A stretch of 64,000 nt of DNA from Nematopogon swammerdamellus (GCA_946902875.1 OX336345.1:21421395-21485394), one strand, 5' to 3'. Shown: positions 22,237 to 33,639, counted from the first letter of the stretch. Translations and numbers: made by a program. Notes: generated by a model not told the origin, from the letters alone.

Positions 22237-23227
22237 GGCAAGTCGGCACATCGACCGACAAAACTTTTTTGTTGGTAAGTGGGGTAATTTGCAACGTTTT
22301 GGCCCATGATACCTTTTGTCAGATGTCACGTGATATCGAGATACGATTTTTTTTTAATTATTTTTGAAAATTACCAAAATCACAGCTTTACACACTTGTA
22401 ACTTTTTTGTTTATGATTGTATCAGCACGAAATAAAATTTATTGAATTTTAACATGTATCCTTGTTCTAGGACAAAACGTGATTTGATGAAGTTAATACC
22501 ATGAAAACACACCTGATCTCCCAATTTCTTAATTTCTTAATTCATTTAAAAAAAACTGACAGCAATTGATAGCTTCATTTTCTTTTAAAAAGTTCGCTAG
22601 TTTACGCCCTTTCCAACGGTATAGGTACATGTGGTACCTATAGGTACATGTGGTGGTGGTCATACAAATAATTCACTATGTGGTCAAAATTAGGGACAGA
22701 GACAGAACAGAACGACAACACGGGTACTTATCGGTGGTCGCTTCTCGTATCGAGAGCGTTTTCCGGAGCATTTTCTAATTTAGAACATTAATTGTTTGTT
22801 TGATTTTGTTCAATTCTCCATTGTTAATGTTTAGACTCTTGCAAATTATCCCTAATTTTGACCAGATAGTGAATTATTTGTATGACATGTGGTATACCGT
22901 TGGAAAGGTCGTAAACTAGCGAACTTTTTAAAAGAAAATGAAGCTATCAATTTCTGTATTTTTTTTTTAAATGAATTAATCAATTAAGATTCTGTCATAT
23001 TTTTACTCGTTCTCGGGACTTTGGGAGGTCATAAGACCTTTTCATGGTAGGTATTAACATAATCAAATAATATGTTTTCTAGAACAAGGATACATCGTAA
23101 AATTCAATAAATTTTATTTCGTGCTGATACAATCATAAACGAAAAAGTTACAAGGGTTTAAAGCTGGGATTTTGGTAATTTTCAAAAATTAAGAAAAAAA
23201 AAAATCGTATCTCGATACCACGTGACA
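22237..23227. repeat. Foldback element with ~375-bp arms
   Basis: The arms 22324-22696 and 22850-23227 are diverged inverted copies: TCGAGATACGATTTTTTTT on the left, and AAAATCGTATCTCGATACCA on the right. A ~150-bp spacer (22697-22849) lies between. The left side extends outward to CATCGACCGACAAAACTTTT (about 22237), which also opens the single-arm copy at 24945. No ORF. Confidence 0.85.
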
Positions 23228-23331
23228 TTATATTCTAACTACCCTTTGTGATGTGGGAGAAGTATATGCAGGCGAACAAGAATTATTTGTGACAATGTAT
23301 TAAGTGGTAAAGCAATATGATAAACAATAAA

Positions 23332-23665
23332 CCGTACCGTGTGGTGCCGGTACTTAAAAAGAATATCCCCACTGCATCTCTCCCCATGCATGTCGTAAAA
23401 GGCGACTAAGGGATAAGGACAAGATGCCGTGCTAAAGGGCGACAGGCTCGCCACCTCTCACGTTGGCACGGTACTTCCACCGAGTCATGCAGCAGGTGGG
23501 TCTTCGTGCCATACTTGCTGCTTGATCGATTTAATCTTGTTCGAATACTTTGCGAAACGTGGTGATCGGTGTTGTGCTGTAATTTACCAGAGTTCTTGCA
23601 ACACAACACCGATTACTCTGCTTACCCCGATTGTCGGGATTCAGCGTGTGTGATATGTATAAACG
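23332..23665 (+). mobile_element. SINE family C, near full length
   Basis: ACCGTGTGGTGCCGGTACTT, AATATCCCCACTGCATCTCT, TGTCGTAAAAGGCGACTAAG, ATGCCGTGCTAAAGGGCGAC, CACCGAGTCATGCAGCAGGT, then AACACCGATTACTCTGC and GATTGTCGGGATTCAGCGTG. No tRNA or 5S-like promoter boxes are obvious in its head, so its RNA ancestor is unknown to me. Confidence 0.8.
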
Positions 23666-23694
23666 AATACTACATAAATACTTTAATACCCAAA

Positions 23695-24048
23695 TCAATA
23701 CTAATAATAAATCTGTAAGGGATGGTCACGGAGTAAGTTACTTTGTTTTATGAGATATTGCGTTTGTAGACTCTATGTATGATACTAAGACTAAATTGAC
23801 GATTTTAGAAATCTTTTCTGTACCTATGTATATTCCACCATAACTCTAAAATCGGTCATCCGAATGCCATGAAACTTAGTACAAGCTCATTTAGTATAAA
23901 TACAATTCAGTTTCGGTTACGCTAAAATGTGACTCTCATACAAAACGAATTGTTTCGCGCGCCGAAATAAAGGTACGGTAGCGGGCTTACTTACTTTCTT
24001 CTTTTTAAATACGAATTTCACGCGAGTAAAGCCGCGGGCAAAAGCTAG
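23695..24048 (+). mobile_element. Small non-autonomous Helitron-like element
   Basis: Begins after an A with TCAATACTAATAATAAATCTG and ends GCCGCGGGCAAAAGCTAG; CTRR is the Helitron 3' rule. It has no TIRs and no ORF. The 3' flank is A rather than the usual T. Relatives are at 32834-33510 and 33640-33813, with a 5' fragment at 24484-24540. Confidence 0.75.
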
Positions 24049-24940
24049 AGTAAATCGGCCGTTCTCAAGGCGTGAGGCTTAATCACGTGAGGCAGGAATA
24101 TATCGCCCCCTCTTCCTAATTCCTACTTCCGCCAGTGGCGCCCAAACGATCGGTCCTTCGTCAATGATGAACTTGAAAATCCAGACTCCGTCGAATGGAA
24201 TCACGTCGTACCAGCATCTCCGGGGTGCGGCAGCGGAGGCGGCGCCGCCGGCGCGGGGGCGGCGGTGTGGTGCATGATCAAGACTCTGTGCATTTGTAAT
24301 TTCAGACACGTCGCCAATATGAAACGTTGAGTGAATATTAAATATTTTTTTCGTGGATGATGAAATATAATATGCGCGCTGAAATCTTTTGTTAGATTAC
24401 CTGCCTTGAGTAGGTACTGCATGAATTTGCCTATTCTTCCTCGTCTTGCTACATAAATATTTGTTTATTTATTTATTTTAAATATACGAATAATAAATCT
24501 GTAAGGGATGGTCATGGAGTACAGTTACTTTGTTTTATTACTTTGATTGATTCTCAATAGCATTCAACGGAATACCCTCAAAATGAGTTTAATCTCAAAA
24601 CGTAATAATATTTTTACCGCCCCCCGCACATTCCTCATAGATCCCCATATGAGCCCGCTTTAGTCATCTGATTCTTTATGCTGCTGGCCTGAGACTGCGG
24701 CGGCGCCGCCTCCGCCTTACTAAAGTGTCAATTAAATTAACATATCTTTTACCTAAACAATTCAGCGAAAGATTTCTGAACCTGTTACAACCATGAGAGC
24801 GGAGTGATTTGCATTGTGATTTTCATGTATTCACACAAGGTCTCATGGGAACGCGTCAACTTGAAAAGTGATTTAGGAGGCAAAAAATAAAGAGCAGATT
24901 TTATATTAGAATTTTTTTGGATTTTATTTTTGGTCCAACA
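24049..24940. other. Unassigned sequence
   Basis: A GC-rich patch at 24210-24265 (GCGGCAGCGGAGGCGGCGCC) and AT-rich remainder. The frames crossing the patch are Ala/Pro low-complexity with no domain. I see no gene. Confidence 0.4.
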
Positions 24941-24944
24941 CTTT

Positions 24945-25480
24945 CGGCACATGGACCGACAAAATTTTTTTGTAGGTAAGTGGGGTCATTTGCAAGGTTT
25001 TGACCTATGACACCTTTTGTCTGGTATCACGTGGTATCGAGATACGATTTTTTTTTCTTAAAATAATATATATAAAAATAAATAAACTAATTTATTTGAT
25101 TTAACGATGTATCCTTGTTCTAGAAAGAATATCATTTCATGAAGTTAATACTATGAAAAGGACTTATTACCTCCCAAAGTCCCGAGGACGAGTAAAAATA
25201 TGACAGAATCTTAATTTCTTAATTCATTTAAAAGAAAACAGACACCAATTGAGAGCTTCATTTTCATTTAAAAAGTTCGCTAGTTTACGCCCTTTCCAAC
25301 GATATACCACATGTCATACAAATCATTCACTATGTGGCCAAAATTAGGGATAATTTGCAAGAGTCTAAAAATGGAAGCAGTAGTAGTTGGAATTGAAATT
25401 GCACAGTACATGTTCTAAATTTTAAAATGCTCCTGAAAACGCTCTCAATAAGTGAAGCGACCATCGATAAGGTGGCCCTG
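24945..25480. repeat. Single-arm copy of the 22.2-23.2 kb foldback family
   Basis: ACATGGACCGACAAAATTTT, TATCGAGATACGATTTTTTT, GATGTATCCTTGTTCTAG, CCCTTTCCAACGATATACCA and AAAATTAGGGATAATTTGC appear in the order of the left arm of the larger copy. There is no second arm, so this may be the ancestral non-palindromic form. Confidence 0.75.
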
Positions 25481-25729
25481 TTCTTATTATACAATAAACA
25501 ATAAACAATAAGCGGTAAATCTACGCACAGCGCAGCGACACCGCAGATTGAACGCGCATCAAGCCATTATTTTCCGATCTGTGTTTTGAATAGTTGGCGC
25601 GATGTCAGTTCAAATAGGATTTGGGAGCCGACCTTCGTATCCTTGCTGGCATATTGCCTTGTCTCAAATTTTATAGCACATATTGAGATCCTTTTTAGGA
25701 TTCTGCTACCTGGAACAGCTGGAACCTCA

Positions 25730-25870
25730 TTACTAAGCCTAAGCCGTCTGTCCGTCCGTCTGTCCCACCTTCAGAGGGCTGTATCTTTTAAACCGTAATA
25801 GGTGGCTGGTTGAAATTTTTACAAAATACGTGTTATTATAGCGGGTATCCTAACAATTAATCATAATAAA
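25730..25870 (-). repeat. Repeat family D fragment
   Basis: GTCTGTCCGTCCGTCTGTCC, GGGCTGTATCTTTTAAACCG and GTAATAGGTGGCTGGTTGAA are the reverse complement of the 12.6-12.7 kb part of family D. From 25870 to 26230 no gene; 25920-26090 is GC-rich and unassigned. Confidence 0.65.
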
Positions 25871-26233
25871 AAACGCAAAATGATGATGGTTCACGACTTA
25901 AAGTGCTGCGCGTAGTCGCTCCGCAGTAAGTGGATACGGAGTTCTCCGAGATGGGGGTGGTGGTGGCCTACGTGTCTAGTACCACCACCTATCGCTCGTA
26001 GCTTGTCTCGCGTCGTCCCGGAGAGCTCCGTAGCCACGGCCTGCACCCGCCGCCGGCGTGCTTGGGGCTTGTCTCCCGCCGTCGGCGGAATTTTACCGTT
26101 TTCTTTTTTTTGTTTTTGTCTGTATTAATTTTGTGTGTATTTTTTAAATTGTATTGATAGAATTAATATAGTATGTAAATAGAATAAGAAAACGTGACAA
26201 TAAAGAAAAACGCAGAATATTAACTTGAAGAAA

Positions 26234-26673
26234 CACTGAAAAAATGGTTGGTCAGTTAGTAACTAAATTTTGTGTAATATGTTACAAAACAGTTTAGTTG
26301 CTGTGGTGACTACAAAACTAGCAGTTACCACACCTAAACCGAGTTTAGTAATCAGTTTGGTTGCTTCCTACTTAACTGTTTGTTAAGAAAAACTGTTTGT
26401 TGCATAACAGCTAAATAGATATGTAATGTATAGCTGAACTAGTAGAAGCAAAATAGCTCACGTTTGATCACGTGTAGCCAAACAATTCAGTGAGCAATTA
26501 ATTTTGTAAATTTTAAGCTATTACTTCGGTAGTTGGTTACAAAAGAGGGTTTTACTAAACTGTGGTTAGTTGCCGGAACTAAACCGGTTTAGTTAACTTT
26601 ATTTAGTACGTACCAAATTTGAGTAAAAAACGAATTTACTAAACAGTTTAGTAATAAAACATTTCTCAGTGAA
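26234..26673. mobile_element. CACTGA TIR element (copy 2, uninterrupted)
   Basis: CACTGAAAAAATGGTTGGTC at the left and ACATTTCTCAGTG at the right. It is collinear with 1050-1655 but lacks the 136-bp MITE, giving the empty site GTAATCAGTTTGGTTGC. Confidence 0.7.
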
Positions 26674-26734
26674 CATGTTTTTTTTCAATGTTTGTTTTTT
26701 TTGCTCTGTCGTAAAAACGGTAATACATACAAGT

Positions 26735-26880
26735 GTCAAACTTGGTGCGATTATAGCGCAAACACTAAAGTAAAAGAACAAATAATAACAACCGGCCAAG
26801 TGCGAGTCGGGCTCGCGCTGTAAGGATCCCGAAACGACTGAATGAAAACAAAATGTTTTTGTTAAATACATAACACAAAA
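26735..26880 (-). repeat. Repeat family D fragment, continued after a SINE
   Basis: AACCGGCCAAGTGCGAGTCG and GCTCGCGCTGTAAGGATCC lie here. Another end (CCCTCGGTGCGCGAGTCC, then CGCACTTGGC) follows the SINE at 27144-27173, so copies of this family flank the SINE. Confidence 0.6.
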
Positions 26881-26910
26881 ATATATTATATGGTGGTACG
26901 GAATATATTA

Positions 26911-27143
26911 CTAGGTGGTAGGGTTTAACCCGCCCGGGTTTCTACCACCACACTGAATGAAAGCTCGGTCGAAACGGCTATGTAAATAGTTTGAGTTTTC
27001 CGTCCAGTTCAGTGTAGCCGGCACGACCGAAGGGAAGAACTGACGTGGCACCAAGTTCACCCGGTGTTATGGGCTGACGTCACGGTTGTTGTATTGTAGG
27101 TGATGTAGCCAACCGTGTCAGTTTCCATAAAAAAAAAAAAAAC
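26911..27143 (+). mobile_element. SINE family A body and tail
   Basis: CTAGGTGGTAGGGTTTAACC, ACCACCACACTGAATGAAAG, CGGCACGACCGAAGGGAAGA, GTTATGGGCTGACGTCACGG, CCAACCGTGTCAGTTTCC and a 15-base poly-A. The head is missing. Confidence 0.85.
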
Positions 27144-27280
27144 CCTCGGTGCGCGAGTCCGACTCGCACTTGGCTTCTGTTTATTGTATCACTGTTGCCT
27201 AACTCAATTATTTAAATAAAGTTGAGCATTCCGCCGCGCTACTGAAAATTGGATCGGCCGCGTCAGTCGAGCGCAATCTG

Positions 27281-27327
27281 GGGGGAGAAGTGGGGGCGGG
27301 TGGGGGGTGGGGGGGGGGGGGGGGGGA
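27281..27327. repeat. G-rich tract with G-quadruplex potential
   Basis: A run of G blocks ending in a stretch of more than 20 uninterrupted Gs (about 27302-27326). Homopolymer length is likely to be error-prone in assembly. Confidence 0.85.
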
Positions 27328-27348
27328 TGCAATGTTATCGTACAAAAC

Positions 27349-27490
27349 CACAGAGCATGAAATGCGCGCGCCCGCCCCTACTAGAGGCGCCGTGAGCGCG
27401 ATTTCTCTACAACGGCGTTGAAGCCTGTGGGCGTGGCCTATGACTTACATATGTGTGTTGTGCGTGTGCATTTGTTTTGTGACTGTTATC
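27349..27490. mobile_element. CACAGAGC TIR element, 3'-truncated
   Basis: CACAGAGCATGAAATGCGCG through GCCTATGACTTACATATGTG and GTGCATTTGTTTTGTG, then unrelated sequence. It keeps the uninterrupted CTTACATATGTGTG junction that is the empty site for the insertion at 41003-43519. Confidence 0.75.
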
Positions 27491-27865
27491 ATAATTAAAT
27501 TACGATTCCAAAAATATGTACTTTGCTATCTATTAAACTTATGTGTACAGAGAAATAGAGCATAATGTGTGGCGCATGTATGAATCGCGATTATTCTCGA
27601 TGAAGCGTGGTCGCCCGTACGCGCCCCGCGCCGCGCGCCCCCTCGGTTTCGGTACGTTACATACACCGATGACGCTCGACGACGACGACGCGACGCGAAG
27701 AAGCAACATGGTATTGTTGGTGATATACCTACATACTTACTCACTGATCTACCGCAAATTTTATATAGATATATAATTATTAGATACAGTACTATGCTAA
27801 AATAAATTGGTATTAAATGTCCATGTAGGCATAGATCTAGTGTAATCATAATATGTAGTGTAGGT

Positions 27866-27949
27866 GTACCGTGTGGGGTCGGTACTTAAAAAGAATAGCC
27901 CCACTGCATCTCTCCCCGTCGCATGTCGTAAAAGTCGACTAAGGGATCG
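27866..27949 (+). mobile_element. SINE family C head, abutting a family A SINE
   Basis: TACCGTGTGGGGTCGGTACT, TAAAAAGAATAGCCCCACTG, TAAAAGTCGACTAAGGGATC. It ends exactly where the family A head CAGCCTCGGCAGC begins, suggesting insertion or template switching at the C-head boundary. Confidence 0.75.
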
Positions 27950-28290
27950 TCAGCCTCGGCAGCTTAATGGTGCGGTCAGTTATTGGATGGATGATCGCCC
28001 GACTGTTGGAGGCTGACCGTGGTTCGGATACCACGTTAAACTGTAGGTCCCTTCCCTTCTTACCTTACTAGGTGGTAGGGTTTATCCCGGCCGGGTTGGT
28101 ACCACCGCACTGAGCGAAACGTCGGTCGAAACGGATTGTAAATAATTCGTGTTTTCCGTCCAGTTCAGTGTAGCCGGCGCGATATGAAGGGAAGCACTGA
28201 CATGGCACCTAGTTCACCCGGTGTTATGGGCTGACATCACGGATGTTGTAGGTGATGTAGCCAACCGTGTCAAGTTTCCATAAAAAAAAA
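27950..28290 (+). mobile_element. SINE family A, head partly deleted
   Basis: CAGCCTCGGCAGCTTAATGG (A-box region), ATTGGATGGATGATCGCCCG (remnant of the 5S box C) and GTGGTTCGGATACCACG (B box), then the body to AGTTTCCATAAAAAAAAA. The 5S box A/IE part (TTAAGCAACG..) is deleted. Confidence 0.9.
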
Positions 28291-28689
28291 GGTAGGTACA
28301 TTAAATATACCTAATACCTACAATATTTTCGGATTCAAGTTACCCTTCAGCTAAGCGGGATATTGTGGAAGAGAAGAACCGCCGATTGCGGAAAGTATTC
28401 CCAATTTTCTGGGTGCAGTTTTAGCCCTAGACTCGATTAGTTGCCGGAAACCTACGTCTTTGGAAATGGCGGTGCCCAGGAGGTTCAGGTGCTTCCAGAC
28501 AGGTATGACGCTGACTTAGAAACTGGCTTGGAAAGCAAAAGGACCTTCAAATCGACCTTCGCAGATAATGCGCAGCACTGAGCCTTGCTAACGTTGAAGG
28601 CGTGGGCGTAGCATTCAGGGGGCAACATATCATTGTTATACATACGAGAGTACGGAACACGGGTTCTACACCAGTTACCCTTCAACTAG

Positions 28690-29300
28690 GCGGGATGTGG
28701 ATGAGAAGAGGCGAAGACTTGTGTCTGAAATTGAGCAAACACTCGGCTCTATTTCCGAATGGGCCGTAGCAAGTTGGTCAAGTTAAATACCTCCAAGATA
28801 CAAGTTTGCGCGTTCAGTGCGAAGAGAGCGGCGTTCACACCAGCTCCTTCCTACCAAGGCACGCCACTTAAATTTTGCGACCACCTCGGGGTCCTCCGAG
28901 TCGAATTTTCGCACGATCTAAACTTCCGGCGTGACATCGAGGGCAAGGCCGCAGATTCGGTACTGCTCGCACCTATGGGATGGCTCAGTCAAATACCAGC
29001 TGGCGCCTCTGGACTCGATCCAGCGTCGAGCCGTGCGAATAGTAGGTGACTCCCAAATGTCCCGCGACCTAAAACCACTGCAACTCGGTAGGAATACATA
29101 GCTAAATCAGAGCCTGTTGAAATACAACCAGAGAGAAATATTTTCCCCCAAGTACAGTCTCGGGTCCTTCAACCTGGGCACCTGTCAGGCCGACATGGCA
29201 TTCGCAGCCTCCGCAAGCTACCGAATGTCCATGGGCGTCGCTAGACACCTTATGGGTGGCTCGGCGCCACATGTCGCGCTTACTATAAAAATAAAATCAG
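28690..29300 (+). pseudogene. LINE reverse-transcriptase 3' half, frameshifted and deleted
   Basis: Translation in pieces: RRLVSEIEQTLGSISEWG, then LVKLNTSKIQVCAFSAKRAA, PLKFCDHLGVLRVEFSHDLN, FRRDIEGKAAD, then after a deletion YQLAPLDSIQRRAVRIVGD. It ends in the LINE tail CACCTGTCAGGCCGACATGG and ACATGTCGCGCTTACTATAA. 'NT.KTQVC.FS.K' and 'LDSIQRRA.RIVG' are post-catalytic RT landmarks of jockey/CR1-type LINEs (from memory). 28300-28690 looks like further decayed LINE. 29310-29650 is unassigned apart from 'CTTCGGCCTTGAACTG'-type repeat words. Confidence 0.75.
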
Positions 29301-29654
29301 TAGCTTTTGCCTCGCCTTAGTGGCTTACCTGCTTCGAGTGAGTACATTATTCAACTATGTACAACCTGAAACCTCCCTCGGTCTTCGGCCTTGAACTGAT
29401 TGGTTTACTTACTTCCCGAATCCGCTTCACCCCAGCCAGATATATTTACTTACATAGACAAAGAAAATCGTGTACTTACACAGCTCAGTCTTCGGTCTTG
29501 CTCTGACTGACTTTTCATTATACTTTAAGACTATACATCGTTCAAATAGACATAATTTGTATATATATGTAGGTACTCACTCATGCGCTATTTGCAGAAA
29601 ACTTTAGTTTCAAATAGAGATCACGACAAATAAACGGACGCATATTATCAAGCC

Positions 29655-29942
29655 GGTACTTATATAAAAGAATAGCCCCACTGTATCTCTCCCCGTGCAT
29701 GTCGTAAAAGGCGACTAAGGGATATGACTTCCTTCTTATATTACTAGGTGGTAGGGTTTAACCCGCCCGTGTTGGTACCACCGCACCGCACTGAATGAAA
29801 GGTCGGTAGAAACGGCTATGTATTTAGTGTAGCCGGTACGACCGAAGGGAAGCACTGACGTGGCACCAAGTTCACCCGGTGTTATGGGCTGACATCACGG
29901 ATGTTGTAGCCTGTAGGTGATGTGTCAGATTCCATAAAAAAA
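29655..29942 (+). mobile_element. Hybrid SINE: family C head on family A body
   Basis: GCCGGTACTTATATAAAAGA, ATAGCCCCACTGTATCTCTC, GGCGACTAAGGGATATGACT, then directly TTATATTACTAGGTGGTAGG and the A body to GATTCCATAAAAAAA. The same join occurs at 62857-63180 and around 51202-51304. It is therefore a propagating subfamily, not an accidental junction. Confidence 0.85.
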
Positions 29943-30028
29943 TCAATATACGAGTTACATACAACATTTAAAGTATGCAGTTTTAAAAAAAGCCTAAAAT
30001 AAAAAAAATAAGTTATAAAAAACTAAAA

Positions 30029-30750
30029 CCCGACTACGTAAAAGCTAATTATGAAAATCGTTTAAATAAAAAAAAAATGTTATAAAAAACTAAAACCCGT
30101 CTACGAAAAAGCAAATTATGAAAATAGTTTAACTATAACTAAAAATAACAAAATAATGTTTTCCATATAATTTATCAGATACAGCATTTCTCTTTTTATA
30201 TTGATTTTACCTTAGCACTAACTCTATAAATTTTGATAAATTTATTATTTTTAACGTTCTAAATATAGAGCCGTGGTCGGGCGTTCTTCGTTCAACAAGA
30301 CAAGTGAGACCGTCGTTGTGCATTATAGCCGTTGACGTTCGGTATGTACCTATATATCTACTTATAATAATTTTAGATTGGCTCTGACTGATCTTACAAA
30401 AAGAAGCCAGTATGACACATTGGCGATGGCCGTCCTAAGTTCCGCGCTCTAATAATGCACGACGAGGGCCTCACTTGTCTTGTTGAACGAAGAACGCCCG
30501 ACCACGGCTCTATATTTAGAACGTTAAAAATAATAAATTTATCAAAATTTATAGAGTTAGTGCTAAGGTAAAATCAATATAAAAAGAGAAATGCTGTATC
30601 TGATAAATTATATGGAAAACATTATTTTGTTATTTTTAGTTATAGTTAAACTATTTTCATAATTTGCTTTTTCGTAGACGGGTTTTAGTTTTTTATAACA
30701 ATTTTTTTTTTATTTAAACGATTTTCATAATTAGCTTTTACGTAGTCGGG
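30029..30750. repeat. Foldback element with ~300-bp arms
   Basis: The arms 30029-30327 and 30450-30750 are close to identical (CCCGACTACGTAAAAGC.. / ..GCTTTTACGTAGTCGGG). The spacer is ~120 bp. The left arm carries a partial duplication of its own end, with ACTAAAACCCG twice. The interior AGAACGCCCGACCACGGC block is part of both arms. No ORF. Confidence 0.9.
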
Positions 30751-30756
30751 TTTTTT

Positions 30757-30893
30757 GTGTGTAGTGTCGATACTAGCACACACACACACATACGAAGCGC
30801 TAGCAGCTCAGCGTACGGTTATTGGGTTTCAAATATCATCGCTTAGGGCGCCTCTAGTAGGGGGCGCGGACGTTAGGTATTTGATGCTCTGTG
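30757..30893. mobile_element. CACAGAGC TIR element, right part only
   Basis: GTGTAGTGTCGATACTAGCA, GCAGCTCAGCGTACGG, GGGCGCCTCTAGTAGGGGGC and TTTGATGCTCTGTG: the right half of 2795-3091. The left part is missing next to the foldback. Confidence 0.75.
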
Positions 30894-30970
30894 TACAAAA
30901 CCATTCTTTCGGAAAACTACAGGGCAGCGTCCATGGTACATTCGTGATTATCAATCAATATCTATCTATA

Positions 30971-32833
30971 TCTATACATAATATAATAAAATCGTAGAGG
31001 TAAGAAAGTCTGTACATTGAATGTATTCGGAAAAAAACTAACCAGGGTGGCTTAAAATGTGACACTGAACATGTTAGAATAGTTTTTAAAATTTTTGTTT
31101 GTTTGTTTGTTTGTTTGTTTGTCTGTACGCGCATCACGCAAAAACCACTGAACGGAATTAGACGAAACTTTGTATAGTGGCAGTTTATATGCCGGGTTAA
31201 CATAATACGTAAAAAAAAAATAACAAAAATAAAAATAAATTAACAATTATAAACATTATTGCGCGTTTAAAATCACGTAGTCCAAAGTACATAATTATAT
31301 CTTGAGAACTGGCAGCAAATACAATTTGAATAAAATATTCATTCGAAATTTAAAAATAAGTAGATACAACGAAAATGACAGTTCTTCTTTTTTATAACTT
31401 GAACACAATAGTCTATACATATCTATTCTTTCTATATACATATCATAAAATCGTAAATGCAAAAATGTCTATTTGTACGCGCATCTCGCAAAAACCACTG
31501 AACGGAATTTGACGAAACATTTTATACTGACAGTGTATATCCCGGATGAACATAATAATTAAAAAATATAATAAAAATCACGTAATCCAAAGTAAAGGTT
31601 AAAAACAATTTTAAATGTCATGTTGACAACGGAGAACTGTCATCTCGACGTGAGCTGGCCGGTGACAAATTGTTTGATAAATAAAAAAAAATTATTGAAA
31701 GTCGAAGTTATGTCGCTGTCATTGCTGCAATACAATTTATATATCTGTTGCCCGCGGCTTCGCTCGCGTGAAATTCGTATTTCAAAAAAAGAAAATAAGT
31801 AACTAAAGGCGGGCCCGAAGGCGGATCTGCGCTCACGTAAACGATATTCCTTCTCGATGAAAGTAACTAAGGCGGAGCTGAGTTCAGGAAGAAGAAAAAC
31901 ATTCTTGAAGAAAGTAAGCAACTAAGGGAGAGGCCGAAGGCCGAGCTACGTTCTGACAAATGATAAACCATCTCGAAGAAAGCAAGTAACTAAGGGCGAG
32001 GCCGAAGGCCGAGCTGCGTTCAGGAAGAAGCTAAACCATCTCGAATAAAGTTAATTAATATTAAGATTGAGTTAATTTAACTTAAATTTTATTATAAAGT
32101 CCACGCTTCTAACGGCAAATATACCGTGCATCCTAGAACCTCGCGGTTATTCCCGGCTGGATGGCAAGAGGCCCGATGCTATCACCTTAGTGCCATGGAC
32201 TAAGGGTAGTTCTTTGATGTGGGACGCCACTTTTGTTCTCACATTGGCTCCAAGTCACGTTAGGACATCTTCAAGAGCGGCTGGCGCGGCCGAGGCTGGG
32301 GCGGAGAGCCTCAAACGCAGCAAATATAGAAATATAATTCAAGATTTCGAATTTGTTGCGTTTGCTGTTGAAACCCTCGGTCCGTGGAGCAGTGAAGCCA
32401 AAAGAGGCTTGAGCTGGTTGACGCAACTGGTGTCCCGCCATCAAGGGCTTATGTACTTCATTGAAAGGGTAAGCCTTGCCATCCAGCGGGGTAATGCCGC
32501 AAGTGCTCTAAGAACATTTGAAAATGCCCGTTTTGATAGTTATTTTAATGTTTGTTAGGTAGGTTTAATTCTTTAGTTATTAATATTACTTTTTTCGTCT
32601 TCCTGATCGCAGCTCGGCCTTCGGCCTCGCCCTTACTTACTTCCTTTATTTGAGAAAGATTTATCGTTTACCTGAAAGCAGCTCGGCCTTCGGCCTCGCC
32701 CTTAGTTAGTTACTTTCTTTAAGAAGGTTTATCGATTACCTGAACGCAGCTCGGCCTTCGGCCTCGCCCTTAGTTACTTACATTCTTCTTTGGAATACGA
32801 ATTTCACGCGAGCGGAGCCGCGGGCTCAGCTAG
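30971..32833 (+). mobile_element. Helitron-like element carrying a gene fragment (copy 2)
   Basis: Begins TCTATACATAATATAATAAA and ends GAGCCGCGGGCTCAGCTAG, followed by T. It is collinear with the reverse complement of 6324-8527. It includes the TTTG repeat near 31098, two blocks of 'GAGGCCGAAGGCCGAGCT' repeats in opposite orientation, and the coding fragment at 32106-32558. About 340 bp shorter than copy 1, mostly fewer repeat units. Confidence 0.8.
32106..32558 (+). pseudogene. Captured nuclease-like C-terminal domain (copy 2)
   Basis: The frame reads LLTANIPCILEPRGYSRLDG, KRPDAITLVPWTKG, LMWDATFVLTLAPSHV, FEFVAFAVETLGPW, LSWLTQLVSRHQGL and RVSLAIQRGNAASAL, ending FNVC and stop. It keeps the eight residues (WLTQLVSR) lost in copy 1. 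The frame is still open after transposition, although no reverse transcriptase is attached. It has no initiating Met in an obvious context; the first Met/alternative start lies mid-domain. Confidence 0.6.
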
Positions 32834-33510
32834 TTAATAATAAATCTGTAAGGGATGGTCACGGAGTAAGTTACTTTGTTTTATGAGATATTGCTTTTGT
32901 AGACTCTATGTATGATACTAAAACTAAATTGACGATGTTTAAAAATCTTTTCTGTATGTATTTATGTTCCTCCATAACTCTTAAATCGGTCATCCGACTT
33001 CGATGAAACTTAGTTCAACCAAGACTCAGCACCCTTTTGTTGTTGACATTGGGCTTTTGAGAACCCATCATCGGTTCTCTAAATCGTTTCTTTGTCGCAC
33101 CACCGTTAGGGTGTAGAACTGTCTTCTGGCGAGTGTGTTTCCCTAATCCTTTAACCTGGGTGTTATCAAACGTCGTATTAACAGGCTAGACAGCAAATCT
33201 GCTGGCATGGCACCGAACTGAGCGTGGTTTTGTGAGGAGAGGTGTTTTTGGCTCTGTTGAATGCACCATTGCATTGGTCTTTCGTTACAGCTACCAATGT
33301 TGGTTTACATAAAAAAGACACATTTAACTTGCAGCACAACACCGATTGCTCTGCTTACCCCGATTGTCGGGATTCAGCGTGTGTGATATGTATTAACTAT
33401 ATACGTGACACAGGATAGGTTAAATAAAATTCAGTTCCGATTACCCTACGATGTGGCTCTCATACAAACCTAATTATTCCGCGCGCCGAAATAAAGGTAC
33501 GGTAGCGGAC
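32834..33510 (+). mobile_element. Small Helitron-like element, interrupted
   Basis: TAATAATAAATCTGTAAGGG to GATGAAACTTAGTTCA (33017), then foreign repeats 33018-33392, then ACAGGATAGGTTAAATAAAA, GATGTGGCTCTCATACAAAC, GCCGAAATAAAGGTACGGTA. It matches 23695-24048 on either side of the gap. It sits head-to-tail immediately after the large Helitron. Confidence 0.65.
33018..33392 (-). repeat. Repeat family E plus a SINE C tail
   Basis: 33018-33312 is the reverse complement of 52574-52870: AACCTGGGTGTTATCAAACG, GCATGGCACCGAACTGAGCG, GGTTTACATAAAAAAG at its A-rich end. 33319-33392 is a plus-oriented family C tail (GCAGCACAACACCGATTGCT..CAGCGTGTGTGATATG). The function of E is unknown; its poly-A end suggests a LINE or SINE. 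Confidence 0.55.
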
Positions 33511-33639
33511 CTCGCCCTTAGTTACTTACTTTCATCGAAAAGGTTTATTGTTTACCTGAACGTAGCTCGGCCGTACTTCCTCCTCAGTGCAACCCACGGA
33601 GGAGGAAGTACAGAGGAGTTGTTGATAGCCCTAATCATC

